A stretch of 14,630 bases of DNA from Coemansia sp. RSA 922 (lineage: Eukaryota > Kickxellomycota > Kickxellomycetes > Kickxellales > Kickxellaceae). The position numbers and the translations under genes were made by a program. The notes under the pieces are model-generated. The model did not search any database. It was not told the origin of the DNA and saw nothing but the letters and a program-made list of their open reading frames with translations. Below, one piece after another: positions 6,954-14,630 of the stretch; the stretch's first letter is position 1, and every line of letters begins with the position of its first letter. The DNA is taken from positions 1 through 14,630 of the forward strand of contig JANBQS010000613.1 of assembly GCA_027577415.1 (NCBI GenBank), written 5' to 3'.

Positions 6954-7880
6954 ATGTACTCTTTATTGTTATTTTTCCTATTACCAGCGACACTGGGACT
7001 AGCTGTATCAAAAGCAGGCAGACTAACTGCAGCGGATGAGCGGATCATTGGCGGGTTCACCTCAACGACTGGCGAGTATCCTTTTGTAGTTTCTCTTAAC
7101 CTCACATTACCCGAAGGAAGCGGACTATGCGGTGGAACTCTGATCACCGATCGAATTGTAGTAACTGCGGCGCACTGCGTGATGGACCCTGATATCGGAA
7201 CTTTGCTTCCGCCTGGCAAAGTGCGCGTTGGGCTTGGGAGTCAAAAACAGCGGCAGCAGCATTTTGTTCCCGCGTTGGAGATCCACGTGCACCCCGAATT
7301 CCAACCACCCGTATCGACGAACGATATTGCGCTTATAGTAATCAAGCCCATAACGCCGAACGCCACTGTCCATATAGCAGCGATATACGCAGGCCATATC
7401 CCGCCAATGTCCCGACTCACTGCCGTGGGCTGGGGTATGACCAGCGCTAATGGGGGGTTCAACAGTGTGCCGAATTCATTGCAGGAGACTGAGCTTGTGG
7501 TTGGATCGCAGCAGGACTGTAGCGAGTTTGTGCCTGGATACGAGTCTAGCGATGGGCCGCAGATTTGTACGGAAAATAAGCTATTGCTGGGTAAAGATAC
7601 TTGTCAGGGCGACTCGGGTACTGGAGTTTTTATTACTGTCGATGGTCACAAGTACTTGGCTGGATTGACTAGCTATGGTGCTAATTTGTTGGGCGATCCG
7701 ACTTGCGCCCTGGACGATGGGTTTGGCGTGTATACGAGAGTCAGCTATTTCCGCAGCTTTATCGATTCGGTTGCTTTAGTCGGAACTAAGAGTAAGGCAC
7801 AGGACGAGACCCTAAACAAGCTGGACGAAGAAGAAGAGGACGAAGATGGGGGCTGGAACAACGACGAAGACGAGGATTAA
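6954..7880 (+). CDS. secreted trypsin-like serine protease (S1 family)
   Basis: A 308-residue secreted endopeptidase of the chymotrypsin fold, single exon. Residues 1-16 are a signal peptide (MYSLLLFFLLPATLGL). A short propeptide ends at R30, and I31-G34 (IIGG) is the mature N-terminus after activation cleavage. The catalytic triad is H74 (TAAHC), D124 (NDIAL) and S221 (GDSG). D215, six residues before the nucleophile, matches Asp189 of trypsin and predicts cleavage after Arg/Lys. Cysteines 59/75, 189/205 and 217/251 fit the three classic disulfides. N-glycosylation sequons are at N49 and N136. Two oddities: the nucleophile motif is GDSGTG rather than GDSGGP, and after the catalytic domain (~276) a hydrophilic tail ends in 18 residues of which 13 are Asp/Glu. 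A digestive or host-interaction role is typical of fungal secreted trypsins, but nothing here specifies it. Confidence 0.93.
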   Translation: MYSLLLFFLLPATLGLAVSKAGRLTAADERIIGGFTSTTGEYPFVVSLNLTLPEGSGLCGGTLITDRIVVTAAHCVMDPDIGTLLPPGKVRVGLGSQKQRQQHFVPALEIHVHPEFQPPVSTNDIALIVIKPITPNATVHIAAIYAGHIPPMSRLTAVGWGMTSANGGFNSVPNSLQETELVVGSQQDCSEFVPGYESSDGPQICTENKLLLGKDTCQGDSGTGVFITVDGHKYLAGLTSYGANLLGDPTCALDDGFGVYTRVSYFRSFIDSVALVGTKSKAQDETLNKLDEEEEDEDGGWNNDEDED

Positions 7881-7977
7881 CACCCTCCCAAGCCAATCAA
7901 GTCTACAAAGAATGCAGAGAGCATGACGTGGAGGATTTAGATTTTCACTCCGCTTATTTTTTTTAACTCTTTCCCTC

Positions 7978-7999
7978 TATAAATTTCAAGCTTTATAAA
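7978..7999 (+). promoter_or_regulatory. doubled TATA box upstream of the eIF2-alpha kinase gene
   Basis: TATAAATTT occurs twice, beginning at 7978 and 7994, 79 and 63 bp before ATG 8057. A pyrimidine-rich stretch with nine T (8033-8041) follows and ends TTCTAG just before the ATG. This is a good core-promoter candidate within a 176-bp spacer after the protease stop; its use is inferred. Confidence 0.4.
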
Positions 8000-8056
8000 T
8001 TTACATCACTATTCCTTTCCTTCAATTACCCCTTTTTTTTTGTTTCTTCTAGTCCT

Positions 8057-10840
8057 ATGCTCTCGCCTAATAATGCCTGCAGTGACACAGACACGACAAA
8101 TAGGCGGGAGCAGCGCCTAAGCAGCGTATGCGACAGCAGCACTGATGACATCAGCCTCTCCAGATCGCTAGAAGACTCGCAAGCCGAAGCAAGACAGCTG
8201 GTTCTCCAGCCACGCACTCTCAGCAGCATAGCTCTAGCTGCCACAGCAGAGGTTGCAGAGGCAGGATCCTTGGGGCGTGAGCAGCAGACGCGGATCTTGT
8301 TTGTCACATTACTTGAAAGCTATCTCCGCACATACGACGATGACCCTTTGCGCAACCGGCGGTTATTCTTTGCAATCTGCCGTACATTGTATTCGATGGG
8401 TATTATTGGCAAAGAGTATGTGGATGAGATGGCGTCGGTCCGGGCTACGTACTCGGGTGCATTCCGCGAGTTGGTGTTGCGCGCGCAGCAGTCTCTGGAT
8501 ATGTACGAGCAGCATGATATCGAGTCTGGGATACGCTCGCTGGTTACTAGCATGACTGAGGAAAGCGACTCACTTAGTCTGGACTACTCGCTGTCGACTG
8601 ACGGTGTTGATGAGTGCTCGGTCTATGGCCAGCAGAAATATGCCACTGTGCCTGCTTCGCGAACTCCCAAGCCTCCGCTGTCCGGCTGTTCTAATGGCGG
8701 TTCACTGCGCGACATTCGGTGGCTCAAGTCCTCGGGCAGTCGCGCTTCGTCGTCGAATACTAACAACACGTTTGATACTATGATCATGGATATGCAGCGA
8801 TCTAGGTACCACGACGACTTTATACAGCTACGGACACTGGGTCGAGGCGGGTTTGGCCGGGTGTTTGAAGCTAGGAATAAGTTGGATGGACGGAGGTACG
8901 CTGTTAAGCAAATCAAGGTCAAGGGTCAGATTACAGCTGACAAAACGTTGCGCGAGACAAAGACGCTGGCTAGTTTGGAGCACCCTAATATTGTGAGGTA
9001 TTATAGCAGCTGGATCGAGGTCGCTCAGCAGCGGGGCAGGAGGCCAACTGGGGCGTCTCCGTCGCTTGGACCCGATGAATACTGCGCTTCGCCTGCTGCT
9101 GACGACGATAGCGACGATGACGAGGAGGAAGAGACTGGGGACGATGATGCGGCGGTGTGCGATAATGCGTGTGGTGAAGAGCATCGATATAATATGTGTG
9201 ACGGCTCACTCTCGCCATCGCTCTGGTCTTTGTCCTCGTCTGGCGGGTCTGAGGGAGATATTAGCGTCGATCCACCGCCGCCTCTGGTGGGATTGTTTGC
9301 AGGCGGACCACCCGGCAGCAGTCGCCGTGACTGGGGGTGGTTCGGTGACGAGGCCAATATCGACCTTGTGCCAGCCAGCCCGTTCGGCGACAAAGGCGGC
9401 CAGTGGATAGACGATGACGATGACGATGTCGTGTTTGAGCACAGCAAGAGCGGTCCTGTTGACTCATCGGCGGATGACGGCGACGATGAGCATATCGTGT
9501 TTACTGAGGACTGCGACACTGGCGACTCCATCTCTTCAATTAGGCTGAATACCGTTGCTAGTACGCGGTCATATCCGATTCCTATCAAGAACGCGTTCCA
9601 CCGGCGCCAAAGATCACTGCTTGTCAACGACTGTGCCTCATCTCCGTCGGACCGCCCACACCAAATATTGGCGCAGTCTCTGCCAGGGAGCAACGACTCT
9701 ACGTACTCTATGGTAGTTGGCGAGACTACTTTGTATATCCAGATGCAAATGTGTCAGACTACTTTACAGCAGTTCATAATCGAGCGCAATCGGCGTATTG
9801 ACGCCCAGTCTCTGTTAATCGACCCAGTGCTCAATATCCGGCTGTTTCGGGCGATTGTTGAGGGTGTTCGGTACTTTCATACGCGTGGGGTTATTCATCG
9901 CGATTTGAAGGGCGCCAATGTATTCGTTGACGTTGTCTATGCCGATAGTGGCGGCAATCCTATTAGTCGGTGTGCTAGCGATATTGGGCGGCCTGGCGCC
10001 TGTGGCTTGGAGACTGTTATGCGGGATGTCCATGCCGATGCATGGGATACAATTGATGGCGGCAATCTTAAAGAACGTTGCTCCTCGGAGGCGGCAATGG
10101 CTGTGGATACGAGTGGTCGTAATATCGACTGGGACTCTGTGTTTGCGTCTATTTTGGCTAGTCGCGGCGGACCTACTCCCGAGCTATCAACGGCGTCTCT
10201 ATTGCCTGAGGACGATGTGGCAGTGCCTATGGTGACGCTTATTCCGAGAATAGGCGACTTTGGTTTAGCCACCAAGACCATCACTCAGGGTATTCAGACA
10301 ACGGGTAGTGACGGCGGCGGCGGCGGCGGAAACTCGCCTTTAACTGGCGATACAACAGAGTCATCACTGGTTAGCCACTTGCCTAGGCACCACCGTCGGA
10401 CGTCAAACGTCGGCACAATCACTTATGCGGCACCTGAGCAGCTCCTCAACCAACAGTCAGTGGTTTATAGCGAGAAGGCGGACATTTACTCGCTGGGGAT
10501 AATATTCTTTGAATTGTACTATGCGTTTTCTACGTCGATGGAGCGCGTCATTGTTATCCGTGATCTGCGGCGTGGAGTGTTCCCAGAGGAGTTTATTCGG
10601 GCGTGGCCGCAAGAGGCTGCTTTTATATCGAGGCTTATGGATACAGAGCCGGGGCGCAGACCGTCGGCTAAGGAGATATTGGCGATGGATCTTTTGGACG
10701 TACCATCCGTTGAGTCTGCGAGGCTTAAGAGAGAGGTCGCTGGGTTGAAGCAGCAGTTGAGGATGGCGTGTTTGAGGAATGAGGAATTGGGACTGAGAGT
10801 TAGAGAACTTGAACGTATCGTTGATAAGTGCACTATTTAA
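8057..10840 (+). CDS. HRI/EIF2AK1-like eIF2-alpha kinase
   Basis: A 927-residue Ser/Thr kinase expected to phosphorylate eIF2-alpha and damp translation under stress. Residues ~77-148 match the HRI N-terminal region (LFVTLLESYL, LFFAICRTLYSMGII, then a conserved-looking helix). The kinase begins at ~254: glycine loop LGRGGFGRV (261-269), VAIK lysine K284, alpha-C glutamate E300, HPNIVRYYSSWIE. An acidic insert of about 230 residues follows, as is typical of eIF2-alpha kinases, then LYIQMQMCQTTL (559-570), catalytic HRD at 614-616, DFG at 734-736, GTITYAAPEQ at 786-795 and R868. A C-terminal coiled coil (~887-922) is HRI-like. There is no GCN2 RWD/HisRS region and no PERK luminal or membrane part. 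Odd features are an extra ~105-residue insert between N621 and DFG, a ~50-residue activation segment and no Cys-Pro dipeptide anywhere. It is a single uninterrupted exon. Confidence 0.9.
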   Translation: MLSPNNACSDTDTTNRREQRLSSVCDSSTDDISLSRSLEDSQAEARQLVLQPRTLSSIALAATAEVAEAGSLGREQQTRILFVTLLESYLRTYDDDPLRNRRLFFAICRTLYSMGIIGKEYVDEMASVRATYSGAFRELVLRAQQSLDMYEQHDIESGIRSLVTSMTEESDSLSLDYSLSTDGVDECSVYGQQKYATVPASRTPKPPLSGCSNGGSLRDIRWLKSSGSRASSSNTNNTFDTMIMDMQRSRYHDDFIQLRTLGRGGFGRVFEARNKLDGRRYAVKQIKVKGQITADKTLRETKTLASLEHPNIVRYYSSWIEVAQQRGRRPTGASPSLGPDEYCASPAADDDSDDDEEEETGDDDAAVCDNACGEEHRYNMCDGSLSPSLWSLSSSGGSEGDISVDPPPPLVGLFAGGPPGSSRRDWGWFGDEANIDLVPASPFGDKGGQWIDDDDDDVVFEHSKSGPVDSSADDGDDEHIVFTEDCDTGDSISSIRLNTVASTRSYPIPIKNAFHRRQRSLLVNDCASSPSDRPHQILAQSLPGSNDSTYSMVVGETTLYIQMQMCQTTLQQFIIERNRRIDAQSLLIDPVLNIRLFRAIVEGVRYFHTRGVIHRDLKGANVFVDVVYADSGGNPISRCASDIGRPGACGLETVMRDVHADAWDTIDGGNLKERCSSEAAMAVDTSGRNIDWDSVFASILASRGGPTPELSTASLLPEDDVAVPMVTLIPRIGDFGLATKTITQGIQTTGSDGGGGGGNSPLTGDTTESSLVSHLPRHHRRTSNVGTITYAAPEQLLNQQSVVYSEKADIYSLGIIFFELYYAFSTSMERVIVIRDLRRGVFPEEFIRAWPQEAAFISRLMDTEPGRRPSAKEILAMDLLDVPSVESARLKREVAGLKQQLRMACLRNEELGLRVRELERIVDKCTI

Positions 10841-11234
10841 GGCTAATGTTAACACTCTTTCATTGAACATTTTTGCATCTTGGAAACTCCCAAGTACAAC
10901 AGATTCATTGTTTTTGCTTGACAAGTTGCCTTTTTTATTTTGTAAAAGTCCTATGCTGGAAAGTTATAAAATCCCAATATATCATTTAGTGGATACTGTC
11001 AAGTTTAAAATTGTACATCCAAACGATGTTCGTTGAAGCTCCTTTTACACTTAGTGTATCAATTGCGTCTTTGAACGTGTTGGAATACTATACTAGCAAA
11101 CAGATAAGCGGTCACAGCTTGAGCTTACATGATTTTAGCAATAAAAAAGTTAGATTTAAGCTTATTAGGTTTTCTAAAAAAAATACACCGACTAGTTATA
11201 AATAACATTAACAGTAACATCAAAAATAAAAGTA
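10841..11234. other. convergent intergenic region
   Basis: This is AT-rich sequence between the kinase stop and the stop of the F-box-like gene. AATAAA at 11140-11145 (+) could serve the kinase transcript, and TTTATT at 10934-10939 (AATAAA on -) the F-box-like transcript; if both are used the two 3' UTRs overlap by ~200 bp. A 59-codon plus-strand ATG frame from 11026 has no recognisable content. Confidence 0.4.
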
Positions 11235-12953
11235 CTAGCGGCTAATGGTTGGACGGCCTTGCCATCCATGAAACAGCAAACGCTGCAAACGAGGTGCATA
11301 TTGCTTAAACTCATTTGAGGCAATGGTCTCTTCCATCTGCTTCATAAAGGGCTTGCGGTCGTCGGGATCCGTAACAGCATAGTCGAAATTGGGACAAACC
11401 AGGGCCAAAAGCAGTACGCACATTGCAATATCATAAAGGTTTCTTGCTCGGTAGAATACGAGATGCCAGCAGCGGAACCGCTCGCCAATGAGAGCATACG
11501 TTGAGAGCATGTAGTCGGGGAGCTCGCTCAACGTGATGCCAGAGGGCAACTCTCCAATGCTCGGATACTTTGTGAACAGATCCGATAATAGTGGCAGTGA
11601 CTTGATTAGGTCGACGACGTTCCAGAGCGTCAGGGGGATAAATGGTAGCGACAAAACTTGAATGCAAGAGTAGTCGCCAAACGATGGTGAAAAGGCTAGT
11701 GCTGTTTCGGCACCAGACAAGACTCCCTTGATCTCACGTACACACGCTCCGGGAGCAACGCTCAAGTAAAACCGCATGGCTTCAGCGGCAGTAGCAAATG
11801 TATCCGGTAAGACGCCGTCCAAATCGCCGGTCTTGACACATTGCATCTTTGGATGACTTGATGGCGTGAACACGTTGAGCCTGTGAAGCATCGAGACGGT
11901 TGAGTTGTCCATCCACACCTCCAAGCACTCAAGCGAGGCTGCATTGCCTCTGAAAAATGTGTCATCGCCAAATGGATAGTCATAGCCAATACTTAACGAC
12001 CGAAGACAGGGAAAAGGTACTGCTCCATTAAAAGCTGGTCGCTGCAGCTCGTTGTGCGACGGGCCCCACAGCTTGAGTATTATCAGGCGTGGGTAAGTCA
12101 CGTAGCTATTGTCGACGTCTTGAACAAGACCAGCAAAGTCAATGTCTTGCTCAGAGTCGATATCGATGGACTGCAATGTCAGCGCACTCTGTCGTGCCAA
12201 CTGCACAACGAGTGCAACACTACTCTTACATGTGTACTTCATAAGCACCAAGTTACGAATCACGTCCGGCTGCAGCTCCATAGAAACAATCGTATCACTA
12301 GAGTGCTCGTATTCGATGCGAATTGCGAGATGAAAGAGTTGAGAAACCAAGCTTCCAAAATAAAAGCTGGAAATTTCCGGCACACGGCCAAAGTCGTGTG
12401 GTCGTATTCTAATCTTGCTTGCCAGCGGCGCCAGCTGCTTGATCCGCTGCACAAATGTAAGAACATTGGACTCAATTAGCAACGATAGGGCTGTAACGTC
12501 TTCGTCCAAGATGACGAGAAATGTAATGATGCGAGCTATTGGAAATGCACAGCCACCGTAGGGCTCAAGCGACAATATACGCAGGGCGTTGCCAGAGTAA
12601 ATGTCGCGCTCGTCCAGCTCGATTACCAACTCTTTGACCAGGTGGTGTGTGGGGTAACCGAGATCATTGTGCACGCGATAGCCAAAGTCAAAAAGGCCAA
12701 ATAACGGGTACTGTGTTGTTCGCTCGTGATGCGATGAACTAGATAGCTCCAGCTTAAAGAAGCCACAATAGCGTGGGTAGGCGATAGCGCGAAAGTCATG
12801 GCAGACACATAGCAGAGGTCTCAGTAACACGCGGTACTCGTTGGAGTTAATCTCTACGCCGTCACCTAGGATGCGGCTGCTGCCTACGACGTGGTTGACA
12901 ATGAGCTGGACAATGAGAAGTGGAAGGGTCTGAAATGGAGATAAAGTAGGCAT
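11235..12953 (-). CDS. F-box/LRR-like protein, Kickxellomycete expanded family
   Basis: 572 residues from ATG 12953-12951; the frame to 12962 would need a TTG. The N-terminus (FQTLPLLIVQLIVNHVVGSS, 7-26) followed by LLRPLLCVCHDFRAIAYPRYC (~44-63) reads as an F-box-like helical motif, which in characterised proteins docks Skp1 of SCF ubiquitin ligases. The rest (~100-565) is an irregular leucine-rich region, probably a substrate-recognition solenoid, with the family motif YPFGDDTFFRGNAASLE at 326-341 and TLSELPDYMLSTYALIGER near 474-492. The downstream part is paralogous to the gene at 13379-14630. A pyrimidine-ATTTCAG resembling a splice acceptor lies just inside the frame at ~12930, with a phase-matching GTAAGG donor at 13047. 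However, the upstream frame lacks an ATG, so I keep the unspliced start. The target is unknown. Confidence 0.72.
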   Translation of the reverse strand: MPTLSPFQTLPLLIVQLIVNHVVGSSRILGDGVEINSNEYRVLLRPLLCVCHDFRAIAYPRYCGFFKLELSSSSHHERTTQYPLFGLFDFGYRVHNDLGYPTHHLVKELVIELDERDIYSGNALRILSLEPYGGCAFPIARIITFLVILDEDVTALSLLIESNVLTFVQRIKQLAPLASKIRIRPHDFGRVPEISSFYFGSLVSQLFHLAIRIEYEHSSDTIVSMELQPDVIRNLVLMKYTCKSSVALVVQLARQSALTLQSIDIDSEQDIDFAGLVQDVDNSYVTYPRLIILKLWGPSHNELQRPAFNGAVPFPCLRSLSIGYDYPFGDDTFFRGNAASLECLEVWMDNSTVSMLHRLNVFTPSSHPKMQCVKTGDLDGVLPDTFATAAEAMRFYLSVAPGACVREIKGVLSGAETALAFSPSFGDYSCIQVLSLPFIPLTLWNVVDLIKSLPLLSDLFTKYPSIGELPSGITLSELPDYMLSTYALIGERFRCWHLVFYRARNLYDIAMCVLLLALVCPNFDYAVTDPDDRKPFMKQMEETIASNEFKQYAPRLQRLLFHGWQGRPTISR

Positions 12954-13378
12954 TGATAGCAAATGGAATAATAAAGTTGATTGTATTTGAGGATGTTAAA
13001 TGGTATGTAAGTATAAAGTAGAACTGGAGAGCTAGAATATCCCTTACCTTGTGGAAAGGTGGGCCATATAGCCCAGACCACAAAAAGATGTCATGCAATA
13101 TCTGACCAGTTAAAGTAAGGGTAAGGGCGCTTTATGCCGAGTTCCGGCTTGGAGTAGGATTGGCTCGATGGTGTGGCAGCATATTTTTCTCCAATTGACA
13201 GAGCTGCTACAGCGTCATGCGCATTATCTGATATAGGCGCCAGGCGGATCTCTTGCATACCAGCTCCAAGTGTGCTGCCACCGCTTGAACCATTTACCGC
13301 CTACCTGCACCGAAAGCAAACCCAAAAATACGTAAGAGCCTGCTGACTTTAAACTTCTACATTGATGTAACGTGCGAC
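12954..13378. other. spacer between the two F-box-like paralogues
   Basis: The 425-bp spacer contains a protein-like minus-strand frame (13091-13300, listed separately), followed toward the F-box-like gene by another short open stretch ending in a good GTAAGG donor (13047-13042). The ~140 bp next to ATG 12953 is AT-rich and is probably promoter or intron. No clear TATA box was found. Confidence 0.4.
13091..13300 (-). pseudogene. exon-like open frame or gene relic, 69 codons
   Basis: The minus strand is open from just after a TAG (13303-13301) to TGA at 13093-13091. An internal ATG (13258-13256) would give 55 residues starting MQEIRLAPISDNAHDAVAAL and ending KRPYPYFNWSDIA. The composition is balanced and protein-like, unlike other spacers here. 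A one-base frame change near the end would continue as LHDIFLWSGLYGPPFHK up to the GTAAGG donor at 13047. That suggests a terminal exon, a small gene, or a decayed 5' exon related to the F-box-like gene. A weak acceptor (CAG or TAG) lies at 13301-13307. I recognise no family; the pseudogene label is provisional. Confidence 0.3.
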
Positions 13379-14630
13379 TCAATCGTCGTCAATCATCATA
13401 TTCATCAGATTGGTTTCATAATCTTCTTCTATAATGGTAATCCCATCAAGGAGTCGAATAAGCCGTAATGCATACTTGCTAAATGGGCCACTGCGACTAG
13501 CCTCAGTGACTCTTGTGTGGTAACTGCGACTATCAATACACAGTGTTTCCACTGACTTAAGTCTTGGGCAAGCAATAGCCAAAAGCATGACATAGTCGGC
13601 AACTTTCATACTGCGCTCGCCTCCGGCATGTGGCAAAAGCCAAGTGTGCAAGTGCTTGCCAGCATTGCCAAAGTTGGAGGCTACGTGATCAGGCAAATCA
13701 TCATCCGTCAGTAATTTAAATCCTGAATCCAAATCGTCAATATCACAGAAAAGCTTAGCAAGAACAGGAAGTGCTTTCAGCAAGCGCAGAATATCATGAA
13801 GCGACGATTTCTTGCTCCTCATATCCAAAAATTTGATGTTTTCAAACCGACAGCTTGAACTTGTCAAATCAATCAATCCACTGAGTGGAACGTTGCTTGT
13901 TAATCCCACTTTGCGAGCATTAGCAGCTAAGCTGCGTATAAACTTGTGCATAGTGGGCATGGGCACTTGTGTGGGGTTATTTCTGCCGGAATCATTATCA
14001 ATATAAAGATTTCGCAAGTTCCTAAACTCGCCGTTAAACACCGGATTACACATTAGAATGGCAATATCCTCTGTGTCTAAACGTAGCACCAGTTTCTCTA
14101 GGGTGGCGCTATTTCCTCGGAACATCACATCATCGCCAAATGGATAACGCGAGAATAATTTCAAGCACTGTAATACAGGAAATGGCACAATATCGGGAGC
14201 CAGAAATCGCTCAATTGGATAATTATAGTCAAATCTTGGCTCCAAATACTGCAATTTGGGGTAAATAACAGCGTCACCATCCATATTATATATCAATGAT
14301 TTACCGGTGCAGCCATAAATGAAAAGATCTTGAAGAGAACTGGCGCACTTGTGAACTAAATTAGTGCTCAGTATAGAACTATAACAGTTCAGATTCAGTG
14401 AAGAAAGTGGAGGAATGCAGTCTATAGTTGACTGCTGTTTAAATGACAGATTCCTCAATTCGAGCCTTTGGCGATTGGTACCAAGGAATATCTCGCCAAG
14501 TAGACTAGCAAATGATTCTTCATTGCATACCTGTGTCTCATTTTGATTGCCATGGTAATGCAACTGTGCTTCCACCAAGATATCATGTGTCATTGACTTG
14601 AGCAGACGAGTAAATTCAAGAACATTGTCA
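13379..14630 (-). CDS. F-box/LRR-like paralogue, 5' end beyond the window
   Basis: 416 residues are visible; the frame stays open through the window edge. The ATG at 14593 is internal, because the codons before it (NVLEFTRLLKS) align with SNVLTFVQRIKQL at ~162 of the neighbouring 572-aa protein. So roughly the first 160 residues, including any F-box-like motif, lie outside. Shared landmarks are VPFPVLQCLKL, YPFGDDVMFRGNSATLEKL, a LLKALPVLAKLF segment matching LIKSLPLLSDLF, DLPDHVASNFGNAG matching ELPDYMLSTYALIG, and SKYALRLIRLL near the end. The C-terminal tail (IIEEDYETN...DDD) is acidic and unlike the paralogue. It is likely a leucine-rich recognition protein with unknown target, arising by tandem duplication and strong divergence. 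Confidence 0.7.
   Translation of the reverse strand, partial: DNVLEFTRLLKSMTHDILVEAQLHYHGNQNETQVCNEESFASLLGEIFLGTNRQRLELRNLSFKQQSTIDCIPPLSSLNLNCYSSILSTNLVHKCASSLQDLFIYGCTGKSLIYNMDGDAVIYPKLQYLEPRFDYNYPIERFLAPDIVPFPVLQCLKLFSRYPFGDDVMFRGNSATLEKLVLRLDTEDIAILMCNPVFNGEFRNLRNLYIDNDSGRNNPTQVPMPTMHKFIRSLAANARKVGLTSNVPLSGLIDLTSSSCRFENIKFLDMRSKKSSLHDILRLLKALPVLAKLFCDIDDLDSGFKLLTDDDLPDHVASNFGNAGKHLHTWLLPHAGGERSMKVADYVMLLAIACPRLKSVETLCIDSRSYHTRVTEASRSGPFSKYALRLIRLLDGITIIEEDYETNLMNMMIDDD

Noticed and set aside
9025..9693. 222-codon antisense frame in the kinase gene.
   Set aside because: Ser-rich shadow of the acidic insert; no start context or homology.
10809..11205. Short plus-strand frames after the kinase stop.
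   Set aside because: One overlaps the kinase end, the other starts at TTG or a late ATG; both lie in AT-rich 3' sequence.
13042..13130. 54-nt internal exon bounded by GGTCAG and GTAAGG on the minus strand.
   Set aside because: In phase, but no upstream donor or ATG could be found, so I do not annotate it as an exon.

Overview
The window reads as nuclear DNA of a fungus, most likely a Kickxellomycete close to Coemansia. This is an inference. It rests on two tandem copies of an F-box/LRR-like family with the FQTLP and PFGDD..FRGN motifs that I associate with that group, on a fungal-type STRIP/Far11 scaffold and an HRI-type eIF2-alpha kinase, and on compact, intron-poor genes with TATA-like boxes and pyrimidine-rich leaders. 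No rRNA, tRNA, CRISPR array or intact mobile element is visible.

Layout. 1-588 is a left intergenic flank. 589-3654 (+) is a very GC-rich STRIP/Far11 STRIPAK scaffold gene. It converges, with only 40 bp between stops, on 3695-4531 (-), a protein with three Myb/SANT-like segments and an apparent mitochondrial presequence. Upstream of that on the same strand lies a 107-codon orphan gene (4613-4936). After an AT-rich spacer comes a second small orphan gene (5360-5638, -) that may be its distant paralogue. It is divergent from a doubtful 77-codon ORF (5785-6018, +). 6019-6953 has no convincing protein gene but holds a perfect short hairpin and an A17 tract.

6954-7880 (+) is a secreted trypsin-like serine protease with an unusual acidic tail. 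8057-10840 (+) is an HRI/EIF2AK1-like eIF2-alpha kinase with a large acidic kinase insert, a second unusual insert before DFG and a C-terminal coiled coil. The right third, all on the minus strand, carries two tandem F-box/LRR-like paralogues: 11235-12953 is complete, and 13379-14630 runs off the window. Between them lies a short, protein-like open frame (13091-13300) that looks like an unannotated exon or a gene relic.

The genes do not form one pathway. STRIP (STRIPAK signalling) and HRI (translation control under stress) are conserved housekeeping regulators. The trypsin is secreted. The small proteins, the mitochondrial Myb-like protein and the F-box-like pair look lineage-specific. Several long frames begin at TTG or GTG when extended maximally; I chose ATG starts throughout.
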